Assembly: GCA_035634255.1 (NCBI GenBank) | Contig: DASQDI010000077.1 | Location: 1-46,214, forward strand | Length of the DNA stretch: 46,214 bases | Source: DATLMR01 sp035634255 | GTDB taxonomy: Bacteria > Acidobacteriota > Blastocatellia > UBA7656 | Direction of reading: 5' to 3' | Part shown: positions 23,991 through 32,257 of the stretch, piece after piece | How the letters are laid out: each line of letters opens with the position of its first letter | Numbering within the stretch: position 1 is the first letter of the stretch | The notes under the pieces: model-generated | What the model was told of the DNA's origin: nothing | What the model saw: only the letters and a program-made list of their open reading frames with translations | Databases searched by the model: none | Made by a program: the position numbers and the translations under genes

Positions 23991-25631
23991 ATGACAATAA
24001 TCAACCCTTCGATGCTGGTTTACAGCTTTGCGCCGAAGCTGCTTCTCTCCGACAACCGACTTTATGAAAATGCCCGCAATCACCTCCGGCATCTATGGGA
24101 GGCTTGCAGCCGCCTCGGCATGACAGGTTCTTCACAGAGGCTTAATCTGCCCGTCGACTTTCCAACGAATCTAAATCTGAACGATTCAGGCTTTCGTGTC
24201 TTGGCCGCCAAGGTAGACAATAAGCGGTTGGCAAGGAAAATATACTATCAGGCATTCTTATTTGAATATCAGGATGTGTTCGGGCTTATCGCGGCCCTTG
24301 AGACGGGGGAAAAATGCGAAGGGTGGCCGCGCTGGCGAGAACTTTATGACGAGTGGAATCAGTGTGTGAAAGTCAAAGGCTTGCCGGAAGGCATGATGGG
24401 CGAGGCGTATATCTATAGCGGCGCTTGCGGGGATCAAACTTTACTGCCTTCCGATACCGATGCTGATGGCGAGAGGCTTATGAGCGGGATAGCGGCTCAA
24501 ATAGGTGAGCCCGCTATAGAGGCGCTCCCGGCCAGCGATAATGACCAGCGGCGCGCAGCCACTTTCTATCTCTCCGAACGTCAATTTTGTTTTTGGGAGG
24601 GCGGGTCACCCGATGATCACAGAATAATCGCCCTGCTCGTCCCCCGATCTGAAATGAAAGCTGCATTCCGATGGGCGGTTTGGCCTGATAGCAGCCAGCT
24701 TGCGCCTTTCGCGCGCTACCTGCTGCATGCATCGAAGCTGCGGTTTGCGCAGCGCGTCTTCGAGCATGAGGTGCCTACTCTTCGCGGGAGGCGTAAGCCG
24801 ATTGACACGGTGCTTGAAGATATTATTAAGCTGCAAAAACGTCTCGCGAGCGACCGGCCGATTGGCGCCACGGATATTGCAAGGGCGCAGTATGATCTTG
24901 GCCAATCGCAAATTGAGAACTACGCGCTACTATACAGCGTTTCTCGCCTAAAAGAGCTACGCTTGACCGCACAGATCGCCAGGAGGAATCTTCAACAGCT
25001 TATCCCGAAACATCATCCCGCCCACTCTCCGACTAACCTTTCACTGTTCGACCAGGATATTGCGCGGGCGGACTGGCTACAGGAGCAGATTTTGATGGAC
25101 CTGGAGTATTTGGATGCCGTGGGCACCCGAGTAACGGAGGGGCATAAGATTATCGCCATGCGACTTGAGCAAGAAGCGCAGAAAAACGCACGTCAGTTAA
25201 ACAGCCTGGTCCTTCTACAGAGCTCGCTGCTCGGGGCCTTGGTGGTGAGCCTGACGGCCATTCAGGCTTTTCAGCCGGCCTCGGTATTGCCGGGCGCTCT
25301 GATCTGGCCTCTGGTCGGATTGCTGGCTGCTCTCGCCCTAGCATTGCCCCCTCTGTTCGCACGCTGGAGTGATACCTACCAGAAGATAGACCGTTTTGTA
25401 GGAGGGCTGGTGGGGGCGGCCATCTTTTTATTTGCTATAACTCTCTGGGACGTTCTTCAATTGCCTTCCTACCGGGTTAGCTACCCGCTTTGGATTTTAT
25501 ACAGGGTTTTCAGCACTGCTATAGGTTTTTTCATCGGTTATAGGAGTATAGGGCTGTTGGATCGTATGAAAGTGCCTGCTCGTAAGCCGGAGGGTGATCC
25601 TCTAAAGGAAGAGCACCAGGATGGGTATTAA
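23991..25631 (+). CDS. CATRA (caspase/TPR repeat-associated) conflict-system protein with four-helix membrane domain
   Basis: 546 residues. The N-terminus follows the CATRA-N pattern: SMLVYSFAP, then YENARNHLRHLWEACSRLGM and LNLPVDFP, followed by YYQAFLFEYQDVFGLIAALE. Residues about 255-400 follow the CATRA-C helical pattern (LEDIIKLQKRLASDRPIG, LKELRLTAQIARRNLQQL, DWLQEQILMDLEYLDAVGTR). After a coiled stretch come four membrane helices at about 409-428, 434-453, 470-489 and 499-519, then a charged tail. The protein is therefore probably an inner-membrane effector with a cytoplasmic sensor/regulatory part, a plausible executor that disturbs the membrane after caspase activation. It is the last gene of the operon. 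The start has only a weak AAGCAAG before it. Family recognition is by remembered pattern, not by search. Confidence 0.7.
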   Translation: MTIINPSMLVYSFAPKLLLSDNRLYENARNHLRHLWEACSRLGMTGSSQRLNLPVDFPTNLNLNDSGFRVLAAKVDNKRLARKIYYQAFLFEYQDVFGLIAALETGEKCEGWPRWRELYDEWNQCVKVKGLPEGMMGEAYIYSGACGDQTLLPSDTDADGERLMSGIAAQIGEPAIEALPASDNDQRRAATFYLSERQFCFWEGGSPDDHRIIALLVPRSEMKAAFRWAVWPDSSQLAPFARYLLHASKLRFAQRVFEHEVPTLRGRRKPIDTVLEDIIKLQKRLASDRPIGATDIARAQYDLGQSQIENYALLYSVSRLKELRLTAQIARRNLQQLIPKHHPAHSPTNLSLFDQDIARADWLQEQILMDLEYLDAVGTRVTEGHKIIAMRLEQEAQKNARQLNSLVLLQSSLLGALVVSLTAIQAFQPASVLPGALIWPLVGLLAALALALPPLFARWSDTYQKIDRFVGGLVGAAIFLFAITLWDVLQLPSYRVSYPLWILYRVFSTAIGFFIGYRSIGLLDRMKVPARKPEGDPLKEEHQDGY

Positions 25632-25727
25632 ATATTGATGGCGTAGGAAGAAGGGAGATGGGCTGGAAAGGCGCAAGCATAATCAGGAGTGGAGCGCGCT
25701 CGATTACAAGGGCTTATTCCGGATGGT

Positions 25728-28700
25728 CTACTTAGCCATTACTTCTTCGTCGGTAGCAGCCTGCCACCAGCGCACTCCATGATCTCCGCCGCCGACGAGC
25801 CTCTTCCCGTCGGATGAGAAAGCAATGGAAGTGAGGGTGAACTCGCATTTGAGCGTCATCAATTCCTTGCGAGAATTCGTATCCCACAGCCTCACGGTTT
25901 CGTCTTCGCTGGCCGTGGCGATTCTTCTCCCGTCCGGCGAGAAGTCTATGGACCTGACGGCTCCGTTGTGCCCTTTTAGCGTGTTGATCTCTTTACGCGA
26001 ATGAACGTCCCAAAGCCTCAGAGTGTAGTCATAGCCGCCGCTTGCGAGGGTCTTTCCGTCCGGCGAAAAGGCGAGGGAGTAAACTATTCCCTCATGCTTT
26101 TTGAAGGTAGCTATGTCTTGGCGCGACTCTACGTCCCACAGCTTCACCGTGCCGTCGTAGAGGCCGAGGGCAAGCACTTTCCCATCCGGTGAGAAAGCTA
26201 TCGAAGACCCTCTTGTCGATTCTTTGATTTGAAGACCGGCTATTTGCTGCCGCAAATCTACGTTCCATAGCCTCACGAAATCGTTCGTATCCAGACTGGC
26301 AAGCACTTTTCCATCCTGTGAAAATTTCAACTTAAAGTTGTTCCTGCTGTCGGGTATGGTGGCCCTCTCTCGCGAGCCATTCTCCAGCAGAGTAATTAAT
26401 CCAAACTCCTGGCTCCCGGCGATGTACCTCCCGTCGGGGGAGTAAGCAATACTGGTAAAATCCGTATACAACTCGTCAGCCCCAATCTTAAGTTCTTGAG
26501 AATTTAAATCCCGCTGAATAATTTCTGAGCGGCCTCCGGTCGCAAGCACCATCCCGTCCGGCGCGATGGCCCAGGATCGGGGCGACTGGTTGAACGCGCG
26601 TATATTCCTCCGCGAGTTGGTGTCCCACAGCTTCAAAGTCCCATCGTCACTGCCGCTGACGAGTAGATTCCCATCCCGCGAAAAGGCTATCGAATTGACA
26701 ACGTCCCCATGGCCTTTAAAAGAGAATGTCTCTTTAAGTGATTTCATGTCCCACAACTTCACCACGTTGTCTTCGCCGCCTGTAGCCAGCCTGCTTCCGT
26801 CGGCCGAAAACGCGAGCGAAATGATGGGCCACAAGTGCCCTTCCAACGTGCTGACGTGCCTCTGTGATTCTGCATCCCACAACTCTACCACCTTACTCTC
26901 ATCGTCATCCGAACTGACGCTGGCAAGCCGTCTTCCGTCCGGGGAGAAGGCTGAAAAGCCGGGACTGATCTTAGGGTTAGCGAATCCGGCTAAAAGTTTT
27001 TGCGCCTTCAGATCCCACAAACTGAGCCGGCCGGGCAAGAAATCGGAGCCGAGCAATTTACCATCTGCTAAAAATATTACGGAGCTAAACTCAAAACCAC
27101 TTTCGATAGAGGCTGATTCATGCTTCGAGTTAACCTCCCATATCTTTATTCCGGACTCAACAGCCCTGGTCACCAGGGACTTGCCATCGGGTGAAAATAC
27201 CAAAGCCCTGTTCCCCTCGAAGGTATGCTGTATGCCCCGCGACCCGACGCTCCACAGCATCGTCTGATCCTTATCGCTGCTTGCGAGCAATTTACCATCG
27301 GGAGAAAAGACCAGGGACGTAACAGCGCCATCGTGCTTACCAAGCGCCGCCACTTCCTGCCGCGACTCTACATCCCACAGCCTCACCGTGCCGTCCTCGC
27401 CGCCGCTTGCGATCATCTTTCCATCCGGCGAAACGGTCACGGATTTAACGGCCCCTCCAGGGTTCTTCAACGTGGCGAGGTCGCCGTGCATCTCCCGCCA
27501 GAGGTGGTACCACTCGAAGCCTCGCAAGTCTTTCTCGTCTTCCCCCGAGTGATCGTCGAGCAATTCCTGCGTGAGCAAAAAATTGGTGTAGAGGAAAGAC
27601 TGTTGGGCGAGATTCATGTCCGACGCATAAAGCTGGTTCCGGTTCTTCGTCGCTTCTTCCTCAGCCCTCGTCCGGAGGCGGTTCGCAAAGAAGAGGGCCG
27701 CCAGCGTCGCGAGAAATAGAGCCGCAAAAACTACGGCGATTATGCGCGTGCGCCTCGCGTCTTTTTTGCGGCGCGCCTCTTTTTCCAGAGCCGCGGCGTC
27801 ACGCGCCGCGACGCTCCTGTCGAGGAAGCTCATCGCGTCGTCGAAGTCGGAATCGTACCTGCCCGCCCACGCCTTATTCGGCCTCGCCTCTTCGCGCCAG
27901 TTCAGGGCCAGTTGCAAATCGGGGTCAACCCATAAGGCCGCTTTACCTTCTTTATTGAGCGCCGAGGTCTCTGACAACCGCCTGTAGATTCGCGCCGACC
28001 GCGCCTCTTCGTCCACCCACTCCCTCAGGCGCTCCCAGTTGCGGATCAGGCTCTCGTGCGAAATGTCTATGAGGGAGCCTGCGTCGAGAGGCGTCCCCGC
28101 GGGGGGCATCAGGAACGACCTGCCCGGCTTCCTGAACGTCTCGATCACCGCGATAACTTCCGACTGCCCGGCCTCGGCGAGCGCGCAGAGGTCATTCAAT
28201 TCGGTCGGGCGGCGGACCTCGCGGTTGTCCTGCCCCTTCTCCGTCAGCGCCTTGAAGATCTTTTCGGCCACTTCGCGGCTGCGGCCGTCGGGCAGTTCCG
28301 CGTACGCCTCGTCGGCGTGCCGTGACAGGGCGGAAGCCATCGTGCCTATCGCCTCGTAGTGCCGGAGGTCTACCGGCTCGCCTTCCAGCCGGTCCTCCTT
28401 CCACCGCTCCCACGCGCGCATTAGCGCGTGCTGAAGGATGGGCAACTGGTCGGGGCTGTCACCCATGTCGTTAAGCAGGCGGTTCACGAGCCGCGGGGCG
28501 ATCTCCCCCCCGCACACGGCGACCGGGCCCGTGATGGCCTCGGCCCTCTGCTCGCGCGTGAGCCGGGGGATGAGGTACTGCCCTTCGTTGATGGCCTCGG
28601 GCAGGTCCCAAAATATTGAGCAATCGCCGAGAAAGTCCGAGCGCATCGTCAGCACGGTGTAAATCGGGACTTCCCTCTGCCGCGACGCCTCCAACAGCAG

Positions 28701-29243
28701 CTTCACGAATGCGGCCGCGTCGTTCTGGTACCGCTCGTCTCCCGCCACGCCCGCGAAGCGGAACAGTTCCTCGAACTGGTCCACGACCACCAGCACGCTC
28801 TCGTAAGGTTGCAGGCGGGCCTGGCGCACGGCCTCGACCAGCCCCAGGCTGCCGCGCCGCAACGTGGCCTCGACCATCGCCGCCTGAATAGAGCCGTCTT
28901 CGCCTTCCGACCCGGAGGCCGCGCCTGCGAGCGCGCGGGCGAGGCTGCCGATGGGGTCATTCGTCGGGCGCATTATGGCCATGCGCCAGTCGGAGCCCGC
29001 GCTCATCATAAAGCCGCCGAAGAGCGCGGGCAGCAGGCCCGCGCGCACGAGCGAAGACTTGCCGCTGCCGGAAGTCCCGACCACGGCGAGGAACCGGGTC
29101 GCGCTCAGTTTGCGGATCAGTTGCTCGCTCTGCCCGTCGCGCCCGAAAAAGAGCAGGCTTTCATGGAACTCGAAGGGGCGGAGCCCCGGAAAGGGGTTCG
29201 CGGGCTGCACCTCCGTCATCATCTTCTCGTAATCTATCGCCAC
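25728..29243 (-). CDS. nSTAND1-type NTPase with membrane helix and 14 WD40 repeats
   Basis: 1171 residues. It opens with the nSTAND1 signature NPFPGLRPFEFHESLLFFGR, then P-loop GTSGSGKSS (56-64), a Walker B region SVLVVVDQFEELFR, and helical/winged-helix lids. A membrane helix at about 497-522 (RIIAVVFAALFLATLAALFF) separates this from a C-terminal sensor made of 14 WD40 units (from about 590 on), enough for two seven-bladed propellers; eight end in an exact LWD or IWE-type strand and four are worn. STAND proteins with such sensors act as ligand-triggered switches. The start is GTG at 29243 with AAGGAG seven bases upstream, two bases after the stop of the TIR gene, so the two are translated as a unit. 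TIR is the probable effector and this the sensor/switch. Confidence 0.92.
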   Translation of the reverse strand: MAIDYEKMMTEVQPANPFPGLRPFEFHESLLFFGRDGQSEQLIRKLSATRFLAVVGTSGSGKSSLVRAGLLPALFGGFMMSAGSDWRMAIMRPTNDPIGSLARALAGAASGSEGEDGSIQAAMVEATLRRGSLGLVEAVRQARLQPYESVLVVVDQFEELFRFAGVAGDERYQNDAAAFVKLLLEASRQREVPIYTVLTMRSDFLGDCSIFWDLPEAINEGQYLIPRLTREQRAEAITGPVAVCGGEIAPRLVNRLLNDMGDSPDQLPILQHALMRAWERWKEDRLEGEPVDLRHYEAIGTMASALSRHADEAYAELPDGRSREVAEKIFKALTEKGQDNREVRRPTELNDLCALAEAGQSEVIAVIETFRKPGRSFLMPPAGTPLDAGSLIDISHESLIRNWERLREWVDEEARSARIYRRLSETSALNKEGKAALWVDPDLQLALNWREEARPNKAWAGRYDSDFDDAMSFLDRSVAARDAAALEKEARRKKDARRTRIIAVVFAALFLATLAALFFANRLRTRAEEEATKNRNQLYASDMNLAQQSFLYTNFLLTQELLDDHSGEDEKDLRGFEWYHLWREMHGDLATLKNPGGAVKSVTVSPDGKMIASGGEDGTVRLWDVESRQEVAALGKHDGAVTSLVFSPDGKLLASSDKDQTMLWSVGSRGIQHTFEGNRALVFSPDGKSLVTRAVESGIKIWEVNSKHESASIESGFEFSSVIFLADGKLLGSDFLPGRLSLWDLKAQKLLAGFANPKISPGFSAFSPDGRRLASVSSDDDESKVVELWDAESQRHVSTLEGHLWPIISLAFSADGSRLATGGEDNVVKLWDMKSLKETFSFKGHGDVVNSIAFSRDGNLLVSGSDDGTLKLWDTNSRRNIRAFNQSPRSWAIAPDGMVLATGGRSEIIQRDLNSQELKIGADELYTDFTSIAYSPDGRYIAGSQEFGLITLLENGSRERATIPDSRNNFKLKFSQDGKVLASLDTNDFVRLWNVDLRQQIAGLQIKESTRGSSIAFSPDGKVLALGLYDGTVKLWDVESRQDIATFKKHEGIVYSLAFSPDGKTLASGGYDYTLRLWDVHSRKEINTLKGHNGAVRSIDFSPDGRRIATASEDETVRLWDTNSRKELMTLKCEFTLTSIAFSSDGKRLVGGGDHGVRWWQAATDEEVMAK

Positions 29244-29245
29244 TC

Positions 29246-30736
29246 TTACGCTCCTTCCCCTTTCAACACCTGCCCGACGAACGGCCCGAGGCTTTCGGGA
29301 GAGAAGGCGTCATAGTCCCTTATGATCAAGGCCTCGTGATCCCTGAGGTGATCTTTCGCCGCCGTCTGCGGGCCGCTCACGTAAATGGCCTTCGCGGCCA
29401 GAGGCTCCGCCCTGCCGTAGCCGACCAGCTTTTGCAGCTCGCGCTGCTTCATGCGCAGCCAGAGTTCGTTCGCGCGGCCGTAGTAGATCAGCACGGCGTC
29501 GCATTCGAGCAGATTATCTTTATGGTCCTGGATGACCAGAGCCTCTTCGCCTTCCGTCGCGGGCAGCATCACGTCCATCCCGCGCTCGAACAGGTAGTCG
29601 GCCACCGCGCGCGCCGCCTCCATGTCCTGCCTGTCACAGATCAGATAGACCGAGCGCCTGCGGCCGTCCGCCCGCGCGCCGGGGGCGGGCCTGACCTTGC
29701 CGCTCAGGTTGTCCTGGATGAAAGTCTTGAGGTCTTCGAGCCGGGTCTGCAATACCTCCGTCTGCCTGTTGCCGTTCGATTCGAGCCGGAAAGAATCGAG
29801 TAGCCTCTGCTGGGCCGCGTCGTCCGGGGCCTGAACTCCCGGCGGGATCCATATTATCTGCCGGAAGCCGTCGCCCCTGGCCGCCGCGAGATCGCTCTGC
29901 AAGTGAACGACCGACCTGCTCTCCCCCTCCGGGATGATCCCGTAGCGGCCGCCGATCAGGTGGACGGAGAGGTCGCTACGGCCGAGGTAATCCCTAACAA
30001 CCTGTTTCAGCGAATCGCCCTCAAGCGGCAGCTCCCTGTCGGGCAGGACGTTGTGGCCGTGCTGCAGCAACTCGCGCTTGATCCTGTCCCTCTCGTCCCT
30101 GAGGTCCGAAGCGGTCTCCGCGAGGTAGACGGTCTTCCCGCCCTGCGCGGCGTCGGCGGGGGCCTGCCGCCCGGCGGCCTTGATAGTCTCGATCAGTTGC
30201 TTGATATCGTAAGCGAGGTCGTCGAGCCTCTCCCAGTACCGCATGTCGCGCGCGGGCGAGGTCTCCGGGTTAAACTCCCTGGCCCGTTTGCGCTCGGGGT
30301 CGTACTCGTAGAACTCGTAACCCAAAATGTCCTGAATCACCGGCGGGTGCGTTTCGAGCGGCACGTGGGTCTTCAGGACCTTGAAGACCCGCAGCTTGTC
30401 GCCCACCTGAAGCCCCCCGCTGAGCGCGGCCTGCCTGCAAAACTCGTCTACCTCTCTGATACACCATTCGGATTTCACGTAACGCGGCGAGAGTATGGAG
30501 ACGAGCAGGGCGACTTTCCCCAGGCGCGCGGTGAGGGTCTCTTCGAACACGTCGTTGCCTTGCAGCTTGCGGTCGCGCCATATCTTCACCTCTTCGCCGA
30601 GAAGCTGCATCAGCCGAATCTTCAGGCGGTCGTGGAGGGTATCGACCCACCCCTTCAGTCCCTCGTCGAGGGGGAGATTATCGATGTGCGCGTAACTGAT
30701 GAAGATGTCTTCTTCGAAGTTGGAGGTCGCCCTCAT
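29246..30736 (-). CDS. TIR domain protein with two further TIR/DUF4062-like domains
   Basis: 496 residues from the ATG at 30736, which has GGAG eight bases upstream; an ATG 21 codons earlier overlaps a -10-like box and lacks a ribosome-binding site. Residues about 7-150 are a TIR domain: DIFISYAHIDN, RDRKLQGNDVFEE, LLVSILSPRYVKSEWCIRE, with the Trp91-x3-Glu95 motif that holds the catalytic Glu of NAD-cleaving TIRs. Residues about 200-330 resemble DUF4062-type TIR-fold domains (VYLAETASDLRDERDRIK, then LSVHLIGGRYG). Residues about 365-490 form a third similar alpha/beta domain (VYLICDRQDMEAARAVADYL, then CDAVLIYYG). The gene overlaps translationally with the nSTAND1 gene and follows a radical SAM gene. 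Only the first domain shows the catalytic motif; the others may bind ligand or NAD. Confidence 0.88.
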   Translation of the reverse strand: MRATSNFEEDIFISYAHIDNLPLDEGLKGWVDTLHDRLKIRLMQLLGEEVKIWRDRKLQGNDVFEETLTARLGKVALLVSILSPRYVKSEWCIREVDEFCRQAALSGGLQVGDKLRVFKVLKTHVPLETHPPVIQDILGYEFYEYDPERKRAREFNPETSPARDMRYWERLDDLAYDIKQLIETIKAAGRQAPADAAQGGKTVYLAETASDLRDERDRIKRELLQHGHNVLPDRELPLEGDSLKQVVRDYLGRSDLSVHLIGGRYGIIPEGESRSVVHLQSDLAAARGDGFRQIIWIPPGVQAPDDAAQQRLLDSFRLESNGNRQTEVLQTRLEDLKTFIQDNLSGKVRPAPGARADGRRRSVYLICDRQDMEAARAVADYLFERGMDVMLPATEGEEALVIQDHKDNLLECDAVLIYYGRANELWLRMKQRELQKLVGYGRAEPLAAKAIYVSGPQTAAKDHLRDHEALIIRDYDAFSPESLGPFVGQVLKGEGA

Positions 30737-30788
30737 ATTCGTCTCCGGCCGGAAAGCGCGACGCACAGAGTCGGCATTCGGCGCGCCA

Positions 30789-30794
30789 ATTATA
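30789..30794 (-). promoter_or_regulatory. Possible -10 box for the TIR / nSTAND1 genes
   Basis: A perfect TATAAT on the minus strand, 52 bases before the favoured ATG at 30736. No good -35 box is seen at the usual distance. The 127-bp gap to the radical SAM gene would also allow readthrough from upstream. Confidence 0.35.
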
Positions 30795-30863
30795 CTCATT
30801 TCGATGGCGCAATAAAGCGAAAGCGGGCCTGGGCGCGGAATTTCGGGCGGGGGGCGGGTGAAT

Positions 30864-31892
30864 TTATCGGGCCGGGGGCGACTCAGCCGCGACGGCGAGG
30901 GCCTCGTACCAGTTGGTGAAGGGGAAGTCCGCGGGTGCCGTAACAGCCCTGTAGACGTTGCTGCAAAGGTCGCGGAAGGCGGGGTAGAGGTCCCGACGCC
31001 ATGCGCCGGCCAGCTCGCTCAGCGTGGAGGAGTGGAGGTTGCCGAGCGCGTACCTGCGCGCGAACCAGTAGCCGACGGGCACGACCGTCGCGTCGGCCTC
31101 GATGACGAGGGGCGAGACGAGGTCCGCAAGCGGGCGCGAAATGTAATCAGGCGATGGCTCCCCGGCGAAGACGGACGAGGGGTCTTCCCGGATCAAGTCC
31201 CGGTCGGCGAGGTCGAGCTGGATGAGCATTCTGTCTCCGACGAGCGTGCGAATGCGCGCGACTTCGAGGAAGGTGTAGGCCGACTCCAGCTCGTCCGGTT
31301 TAGAATCCGCCATCGTCTCTCCGGCCCGCCCCGCCTCCTCAAGCGGGTGTATCTGGAGCAGCCTCGCGCCCTGCTCAAGCGCGAAGTTCGCGACCCACTC
31401 CAGCTCGCCCAGATTGTACTGCGTCAGGGTGAAAATGAACCCGAAGGGGATGCCGGACTCCCGCACCCCTTCGAGCCGCGAGGACATCTTCTCAAACGCC
31501 TCTCCCGACGCGCGCATCCTGTTGTGCGATTCGGGCACGCCGTCGAGGCTTATCGCCAGCACGTCGACCCGGCCCCGCAGCACCTCAAGCCGCCGCTCGT
31601 CCAGCAGCATGCCATTCGAGGTGACCGTCGTGGTCATCCCGCACCGGCGCGCGTGGTCCAGCAACCTCCCGAGAGGCTTGTAAAGCAGGGGCTCCCCGCC
31701 CGAAAAACTGGCGAGGTTATACCCCTGCTCGCTCGCGTCGGTGATCGCGCCCAGAAGGAGCGCGGGGTCCAGGTGGTCGCGCTCTTCGGGGGCCGAAGAC
31801 GAGTAGCAGTGAATACACCGCAGGTTGCACTGGCGGGTCGGGTGGATGTGCAGGCCCTTGAAAGTGTCGCACGCTGAAGACATCGGATTCAT
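30864..31892 (-). CDS. Radical SAM enzyme, possible peptide maturase
   Basis: 342 residues from the ATG at 31892, which overlaps the stop of the upstream gene as TAATG; the frame is open 65 codons further inside that gene but those codons are not family-like. The radical SAM cluster motif is TRQCNLRCIHCY (Cys22, Cys26, Cys29), followed by FSGGEPLL, TVTSNGMLL and AISLDG, the standard core. The C-terminus has the shape of a SPASM/twitch region (ATVVPVGYWFARRYALGNLH) but lacks its cysteines, so no auxiliary cluster is expected. Most enzymes of this sort modify peptides. The obvious partner is the 108-residue protein encoded immediately upstream. Its place before a TIR / nSTAND1 pair recalls the actinobacterial Fxs layout. 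Confidence 0.9.
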   Translation of the reverse strand: MNPMSSACDTFKGLHIHPTRQCNLRCIHCYSSSAPEERDHLDPALLLGAITDASEQGYNLASFSGGEPLLYKPLGRLLDHARRCGMTTTVTSNGMLLDERRLEVLRGRVDVLAISLDGVPESHNRMRASGEAFEKMSSRLEGVRESGIPFGFIFTLTQYNLGELEWVANFALEQGARLLQIHPLEEAGRAGETMADSKPDELESAYTFLEVARIRTLVGDRMLIQLDLADRDLIREDPSSVFAGEPSPDYISRPLADLVSPLVIEADATVVPVGYWFARRYALGNLHSSTLSELAGAWRRDLYPAFRDLCSNVYRAVTAPADFPFTNWYEALAVAAESPPAR

Positions 31893-32218
31893 TACCCTCT
31901 GGTGGGGACTTCCCCGGTGAGATTGACGACCAGGTTTTTTGACCTCGCGCCGACGCCGTTGACTTCCACGTTGGCCTCGAATGAAGGGTTGTTGAGGAAC
32001 TCCTGCACCAGAGCCCCGGCCTCCTCTCTCGGCACGGTCACCACCGCGTGAAGGATGTCGGGGCGCGGCGTGCCCTTCCACCACCACCTGAGAACGTCGA
32101 AGTTCACCCTCGCGTTGCCGATGGCGGCTTTCACGTCGTCGGTCGTCGGGCTTTTCTTGCTGAACAACTGTTGGATCTTATCCTGCGAGCCGCGCTTTTG
32201 CTTTGAGCCTACTGCCAT
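31892..32218 (-). CDS. 108-residue protein of unknown family, possible radical SAM substrate
   Basis: A strong AGGAGG lies about eight bases before the ATG at 32218, and the stop overlaps the radical SAM start, so it is a real and coupled gene. The N-terminus is Lys/Gln-rich and polar (SKQKRGSQDKIQQLFSKK). The middle holds RWWWKG (Trp45-47, Lys48), a run of aromatics next to Lys that would suit radical crosslinking of the Trp-Lys or cyclophane type. The rest (HAVVTVPREEAGALVQEFLN, then VEVNGVGARSKNLVV) looks like a folded alpha/beta domain. No signal peptide. It could be a precursor with a long leader, or a carrier or chaperone protein; I cannot tell. A perfect palindrome upstream suggests regulation. 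Confidence 0.7.
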   Translation of the reverse strand: MAVGSKQKRGSQDKIQQLFSKKSPTTDDVKAAIGNARVNFDVLRWWWKGTPRPDILHAVVTVPREEAGALVQEFLNNPSFEANVEVNGVGARSKNLVVNLTGEVPTRG

Positions 32219-32235
32219 AATACGTTCCTCCTGTG

Positions 32236-32257
32236 TTCGCCCAATATATTGGGCGAA
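32236..32257. promoter_or_regulatory. Perfect 22-bp palindrome, probable operator
   Basis: The half site TTCGCCCAATA (32236-32246) is followed at once by its exact reverse complement (32247-32257). The centre contains TATATT, which could serve as a -10 box, and it lies 18 bases before the ATG of the 108-residue protein. This position suits a dimeric repressor controlling the whole minus-strand set. Confidence 0.7.

Noticed and set aside
25760..27480. Apparent DNA tandem repeats on the minus strand
   Set aside because: They are the coding sequence of WD40 units, not a CRISPR array or satellite.
31893..32087. 65-codon upstream extension of the radical SAM gene
   Set aside because: It lies in another frame of the 108-residue gene; the ATG at 31892 gives a normal N-terminus and a TAATG overlap.
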